This document shows positions 39,220-43,910 of a DNA stretch of 43,910 nt, piece by piece. Positions within the stretch are counted from its first letter, which is position 1. Each line of letters opens with the position of its first letter. Under the pieces are notes generated by a model. The model did not search any database. It saw only the letters and a program-made list of their open reading frames with translations, and was not told the origin of the DNA. The DNA comes from Candidatus Omnitrophota bacterium (GTDB taxonomy: Bacteria > Omnitrophota > Gorgyraeia > JABMRN01 > RBG-13-46-9). The stretch is taken from the NCBI GenBank assembly GCA_016782445.1, contig JADHYM010000007.1:1-43910 (forward strand). Direction: 5' to 3'. The translations under genes and the position numbers were made by a program.

Positions 39220-42200
39220 ATGTTAGAATATCAAGGACCATATAGTAAAAGAAACATTTATATCAAAATAATAGCATGGCTGGTGCTTATTACTTTTTCA
39301 TGGCAGCAGGTAAGCTACTCATGGGATTTATCCTACCTATCACGCCCCGCGTCAAAAGAAACGTCTTCTTCCGCCGCACTTCCTGAAAAAGAGATTAAGA
39401 TTACAAATTATGACCTTACATCAAATGACGAAAGCGAAATTAATGGCCTCTTGTCTTCTTCGAGAGAACAAGAAGAAGCAGGAACCTTCGCGCCTGCCCA
39501 TATTCAAAAAAGAGAAGCTGACCATGAGAGGCTTATACGAAAACAAAAAGGCATAGATTCTTTCGTGAACGACCTTTTGGGCAGGAAACGGATGAAGAAA
39601 AAAGATGCGGTTCCCTTGAAGAAGAAAAAAGGCGGGTCAGGAAGCGGAGCCCCGCGTGACCTCAACTGGACTCTTAGTGACTGGGATGAGGATGGAAATC
39701 CCCAGCAGCTAAATGTATACGAATATGACGGAAACGTTCTCAAGTCAATAACAAGTTATGACATAAGAGGGCTTGACGTCTCGCGATGGCTAAATGCAGG
39801 TGAAGAGCTTGAGAATAAAGACGGGGAGAAGTTTTTCGGTGGGTTTGACAAGGAGCTCGGAGAGGGCTTAGAATATGACCGCATATTGAATAAAATCGTA
39901 TATGAGGGTGGAGAAGGCGAGGAAAGAATTGCCTATATCTTAAGCGATTTTGACGAAAACGGAACGCCTCTTACTGTGAGCGTGTACGATTACAATAAAG
40001 ACGGCGACTTGAACGACAATCTTGACGAGGTGGTAACTTATGACATAAGCGGGCTCGATATCGATTTCTCAAGCGACGGCTGGAAAGGTCTACTTAACGA
40101 AGACCTGGTTACGCGCACGGCGGTGTACGAGGGCGAAAAAGACGAAGAGAAAATCGACTACATTCTCGACGACTATGCCGAAGACGAAAACGGTGTGAAC
40201 AGGCCGCATGAGGTAAGCGCCTACGATTATGAAGATGAAGATGACAAGAGAAAGCTTGTCAATATACGGAAATACGACATTTCAGACTACATAGGCAAAG
40301 AAAACTGGGAAGACATTCTTGCCGACCTTCTGGACGGAGATGAGGCAACGCTTGAGCTATATAAAAACGATCTTATAAGCGAGACGACCTTTACAGGGGC
40401 TGCCGATGAAGAGCGGGCAGACCAGGTATTTTATTACGCTGATGGCGAAATCGTATCGCGAAAGGACATGGAATATGTTGAGTATGACGAAAAATACGGC
40501 AAGAAAAAGCACGCGCTTCGAAGGTCGTTTACGTATGATACCGAAGAAATGGAAGCGGGCGAGGATAGGCGCGAGCGCGGTTCCGGAGAGTTGGTAACAG
40601 AAGATGAATTCAAGGGGGCCGCCGGCAAAGAGCAGGTAGTCCAGAGCTTTGAATATGAAGACGGCAAGATTATCGAAAGAAGAGATTACGAGTATGACGG
40701 CTTCCACTTGAGAAGCATTAAAACCTACGATACTTCCGGTATGGAGGAAAATGAAAATAGGCGCGCAAGGGGTGAGGGCTCACTGACCGAGGAATCCACC
40801 TTTGATGGCCGTTCAGGCCGCGAACAAATCCAACAAATTTTTTATTATGATTCCGAAGGCAACGTCGTAGAGCGCACTGACTACGAATACGAAAACGGCC
40901 GCCTCGTGGCAACATACGTATATGACACATCCAACATGGAAGAGGACGAAGACAGGCGTGAGCGCGGCACAGGAGATTTGACGGAAGAGTCAACCTTCGA
41001 AGGCCGTTCCGGCCGCGAAAGAATCCAGCAGACTTTCTATTATGACGAGGACGGCAACATCTTTGAGCGCAAGGACTATGAATATGAGAACGGCCGTCTT
41101 GTAGCTACATACACTTTTGATACCGAGAACATGGCCGAAGGCGAAGACCGGCGCGAGCGCGGTACCGGAGAACTGACCGAGGAATCCACCTTCGAGGGCC
41201 GAGCGGGCGAGGAAAAAATCCAGCAAACATTCTATTATGATTCCGATGGCAATATTATTTCCCGGAAAGATTACGAATATGAAAACGGCCGTCTCGTGGC
41301 CACATATACTTTTGATACCGAGAACATGGCCGAAGGCGAAGACCGGCGCGAGCGCGGCACGGGAGACCTGACGGAGGAATCTACTTTTGAAGGCCGTTCC
41401 GGCCGCGAAAGAATCCAACAGACCTTCTATTATGACGAGAACGGCGATATAATCGAACGGAAAGATTACGAGTACGATGGCCAACGGCTTGTTGCCGTAT
41501 ATACATTCAACACAGAGGATATGGCCGAAGGTGACGCAAGAAGAAAGCGTGGCACGGGAGACCTGACAGAGGAATCTATTTTTGAAGGCCGTTCCGGACG
41601 TGAAAGAATCCAGCAAACATTTTTCTACGACTCTGATGGAAACATCATCGAGAGGCGCGATTACGAATACGAAGGCAGGCGCCTTGTAAGGTCATGCGTA
41701 TATGACACAGACGACGAATCGCTTACCGAAGCCCAAAGGCGCGCGCGAGGCGAGGGAATGCTTGTCAACGAAGAATTTTATCAGGGTGTTTTTGGAAGAG
41801 AAAAGGTTAATTATACGGCTATTCACTCGGATATCTCACCGGATGACGGCCAATACCCTGACCCCAACGATCCTCAATTCCTGGAGGACGCGATAGCGAA
41901 CGGCGCTACCGTAGAATACTACACAAACGGAAAGGTCAAATCAATTAAATTCGTAGAGGAGGATGGCGAGCGCACTTATAGCTATGTTTACACGGGCGAA
42001 GAGGGCGAAGGCGCGCTTACAGAGGTTGGCGAGACAAAGCTTTACACAAGCGGCGCCGAGCCGGTTGAAAGACTTATAAATACCTTTATATATATAGGTG
42101 ACGAAGACAGCGAAACACTGGATTTAATAAATTCTCAAACCACTATAGTTGATTATATCTACGAAGAGGGGCTTTTAAAAGAAGTAATACAGTTTATTGA

Positions 42201-43910
42201 TGTCGAGGGGGGCACGCCGAGGATTTTTGATCCAGAGACAGATGTCTTAAAATCCCGCACAGTATATAAAGGCAATAAAAAAGGCGAAAAGAAAGTAGAT
42301 TATATACTTAAATACGCCTCAGACGGTACGGTCAGATCCAAATCAGTATACATATATGACGCGGAAACGCCTGGCACGGATGATAACCTTGACTATGTTA
42401 TCCAGTATAAGGGCGAGACAACCGAAAAAGAATTCAAATACATATACGACGGCGAAGAAGACAAAGAAAAAGTAATAATAGCCATAGAGTACCTGCCATC
42501 CGGCTACATAAAAGGCGTTAGCGTTTACAATTATGACCTTCCCGATACTGTATTTGGCGGAGACAGCAACGCGAGAACCCTCGATAAAGTTACTCTCTAT
42601 AAAAGCGTCCTTGAAACCGACGACCACGAAGCATTCTTAGCTGACTCCTATATAAAGCAGGAATCGTTCTACGAAGGCAGGGAATCGAAAGAAAGAGTGA
42701 AGCAGGTCTTTACGCATATGAAGAACAGAGGAGCATCCGGAACTACTATTATTGGTAGAACTGATTACTTTTACGATATTGATGCTGATGACGGCCTGGA
42801 TAGAACAGAGGCATATCAACTGGATGCCGGAGATAATTACGATCTGGAGGAAGGCGTAAAAACGCAGGAAGTTTTATATGTTGGCTTTGAGGGCGAAGAA
42901 AGGGCGGACCAGAGTTTTTCATTTAATGCAAATGGCAACAGAACACAAAAAACAATATATAAGTATGGCGTGAATAAACTGAGAGCCGGCGATGCCAATC
43001 TTCTGTGGAGCGACGCGCTTACCATAACAGAAGCATATAGCCACAACAACATTCTTGTTTCAGAGTCAGTGTATTCCGGATATCAGGGTGATGAACGAGT
43101 AGAACGCGTTTACAAATATGAAGCCGCGTTCGACGGCGATTTAATAAATGTGAGAAAAGTGTCAAGAACCGATTATTATTACCATGAGGATGGCAGAGTT
43201 AATTGCACAGAGACTTATGACATAGATGATAGATTCGGTATGATCATCGACCCTGAAAGCACGGAACTCTTGATCCAAATCACGGCTTACAACTATGACG
43301 CGAACGACAAATATAGACTTCTTACAACTATCACCACAGGCACGCAATATCACAAACAGAACGCGAGCCGTGTTTCGGGAACATACATGCAAACAGCGTA
43401 TTATAACGACTATGAGATAATATATTTGAGCGTTACAACAGGCGAAAGTTATTATGTCCATATCACAGATCCTGTGAGAAAAGTATCAGGCTCCTATACA
43501 ACTACATCAAACTATGATAATTTTGGAACACTCACCGATCAAACGACCGACGGATTTTCTTATAGATATGATTATATTGATAACCAAGTTACTACCGGTC
43601 AGTACACAACATACGCTGACAGCACAGCAGATTCTTCGATCTCCGGCGTAAAACAAATCGACGAATACGGAATAATAAGAGAAACGGTAACAACCGGCAC
43701 CAGCATTGATCAAAATGATAGAGTCACCGGACAATATGATACAATTTCTATTTATAGTGAAAATGGTATTCTGAGCCGCCAGGAGACAACAGGCGTCGGA
43801 TATTCATATGTCGACTTAAACGGAGACGGCACGATCGATGAAAACACAGAGCGCGTCGTATCAAGCTCTTACTCGACCATTGCCGACCAGGCCAACAACG
43901 ATTCCGCGAC
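39220..43910 (+). CDS. N-terminal part of a very large acidic repeat protein (open at window end)
   Basis: Uninterrupted frame of >1560 codons read manually from ATG 39220 (GGAG upstream); N-terminal hydrophobic segment KIIAWLVLITFSWQQVSYSW; tandem repeats throughout. Confidence 0.88.
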   Translation, partial: MLEYQGPYSKRNIYIKIIAWLVLITFSWQQVSYSWDLSYLSRPASKETSSSAALPEKEIKITNYDLTSNDESEINGLLSSSREQEEAGTFAPAHIQKREADHERLIRKQKGIDSFVNDLLGRKRMKKKDAVPLKKKKGGSGSGAPRDLNWTLSDWDEDGNPQQLNVYEYDGNVLKSITSYDIRGLDVSRWLNAGEELENKDGEKFFGGFDKELGEGLEYDRILNKIVYEGGEGEERIAYILSDFDENGTPLTVSVYDYNKDGDLNDNLDEVVTYDISGLDIDFSSDGWKGLLNEDLVTRTAVYEGEKDEEKIDYILDDYAEDENGVNRPHEVSAYDYEDEDDKRKLVNIRKYDISDYIGKENWEDILADLLDGDEATLELYKNDLISETTFTGAADEERADQVFYYADGEIVSRKDMEYVEYDEKYGKKKHALRRSFTYDTEEMEAGEDRRERGSGELVTEDEFKGAAGKEQVVQSFEYEDGKIIERRDYEYDGFHLRSIKTYDTSGMEENENRRARGEGSLTEESTFDGRSGREQIQQIFYYDSEGNVVERTDYEYENGRLVATYVYDTSNMEEDEDRRERGTGDLTEESTFEGRSGRERIQQTFYYDEDGNIFERKDYEYENGRLVATYTFDTENMAEGEDRRERGTGELTEESTFEGRAGEEKIQQTFYYDSDGNIISRKDYEYENGRLVATYTFDTENMAEGEDRRERGTGDLTEESTFEGRSGRERIQQTFYYDENGDIIERKDYEYDGQRLVAVYTFNTEDMAEGDARRKRGTGDLTEESIFEGRSGRERIQQTFFYDSDGNIIERRDYEYEGRRLVRSCVYDTDDESLTEAQRRARGEGMLVNEEFYQGVFGREKVNYTAIHSDISPDDGQYPDPNDPQFLEDAIANGATVEYYTNGKVKSIKFVEEDGERTYSYVYTGEEGEGALTEVGETKLYTSGAEPVERLINTFIYIGDEDSETLDLINSQTTIVDYIYEEGLLKEVIQFIDVEGGTPRIFDPETDVLKSRTVYKGNKKGEKKVDYILKYASDGTVRSKSVYIYDAETPGTDDNLDYVIQYKGETTEKEFKYIYDGEEDKEKVIIAIEYLPSGYIKGVSVYNYDLPDTVFGGDSNARTLDKVTLYKSVLETDDHEAFLADSYIKQESFYEGRESKERVKQVFTHMKNRGASGTTIIGRTDYFYDIDADDGLDRTEAYQLDAGDNYDLEEGVKTQEVLYVGFEGEERADQSFSFNANGNRTQKTIYKYGVNKLRAGDANLLWSDALTITEAYSHNNILVSESVYSGYQGDERVERVYKYEAAFDGDLINVRKVSRTDYYYHEDGRVNCTETYDIDDRFGMIIDPESTELLIQITAYNYDANDKYRLLTTITTGTQYHKQNASRVSGTYMQTAYYNDYEIIYLSVTTGESYYVHITDPVRKVSGSYTTTSNYDNFGTLTDQTTDGFSYRYDYIDNQVTTGQYTTYADSTADSSISGVKQIDEYGIIRETVTTGTSIDQNDRVTGQYDTISIYSENGILSRQETTGVGYSYVDLNGDGTIDENTERVVSSSYSTIADQANNDSA
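40564..41733 (+). repeat. Six tandem ~195-bp (65-aa) coding repeats
   Basis: R-R-x-R-G-x-G-x-LTEES-FEGRSGRE-IQQ-FYYD units starting at 40564, 40756, 40951, 41146, 41341, 41536. Confidence 0.9.

Noticed and set aside
40990-41616. Antisense 208-aa ORF in the track
   Set aside because: It lies wholly within the sense repeat gene and owes its length to the tandem repeats; no independent RBS or domain.
40564-41733. CRISPR-like repeat array
   Set aside because: The periodicity is 195 nt and in-frame coding, with no short direct repeats separated by unique spacers.

Overview
The window is a gene-dense, mostly + strand bacterial chromosome segment. Gene content and style suggest a Candidatus Omnitrophota-like MAG (inference only; no database was searched). 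Recognisable content: a beta-barrel porin; lpxA and an M48 peptidase; an FMN-riboswitch-controlled riboflavin operon (ribBA-ribH-nusB-PHP-ribD[deaminase only]-ribE); tRNA-Pro(CGG); acylphosphatase; ligA; a Xer-type recombinase; a DHH/CBS/CCA-transferase fusion; rbfA-nrnA-truB-ribF-rpsO-pnp-dut-ftsK-rodZ-like-rimO-pgsA-pgpA; a BNR-propeller protein; fabG-acpP-fabF; a second M48 peptidase; a PilZ protein; a UvrD-type helicase; and the 5' part of a very large repeat-protein gene that runs off the window. The most interesting signal is non-coding. Two intergenic elements (30289-30461, read on -, and 36046-36225, read on +) share conserved loop and junction sequences, but their three helices have different sequences that each keep complementarity. 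Wobble-pair asymmetry gives a consistent sense strand, and there is a possible loop-loop contact. This is what a multi-copy structured RNA family looks like, and I cannot match it to a class I know. Other non-coding signals are a ~111-bp full-length palindromic repeat in two copies, an in-frame palindrome inside the PilZ gene, a small ORF bracketed by twin hairpins, and several other structured intergenic repeats.
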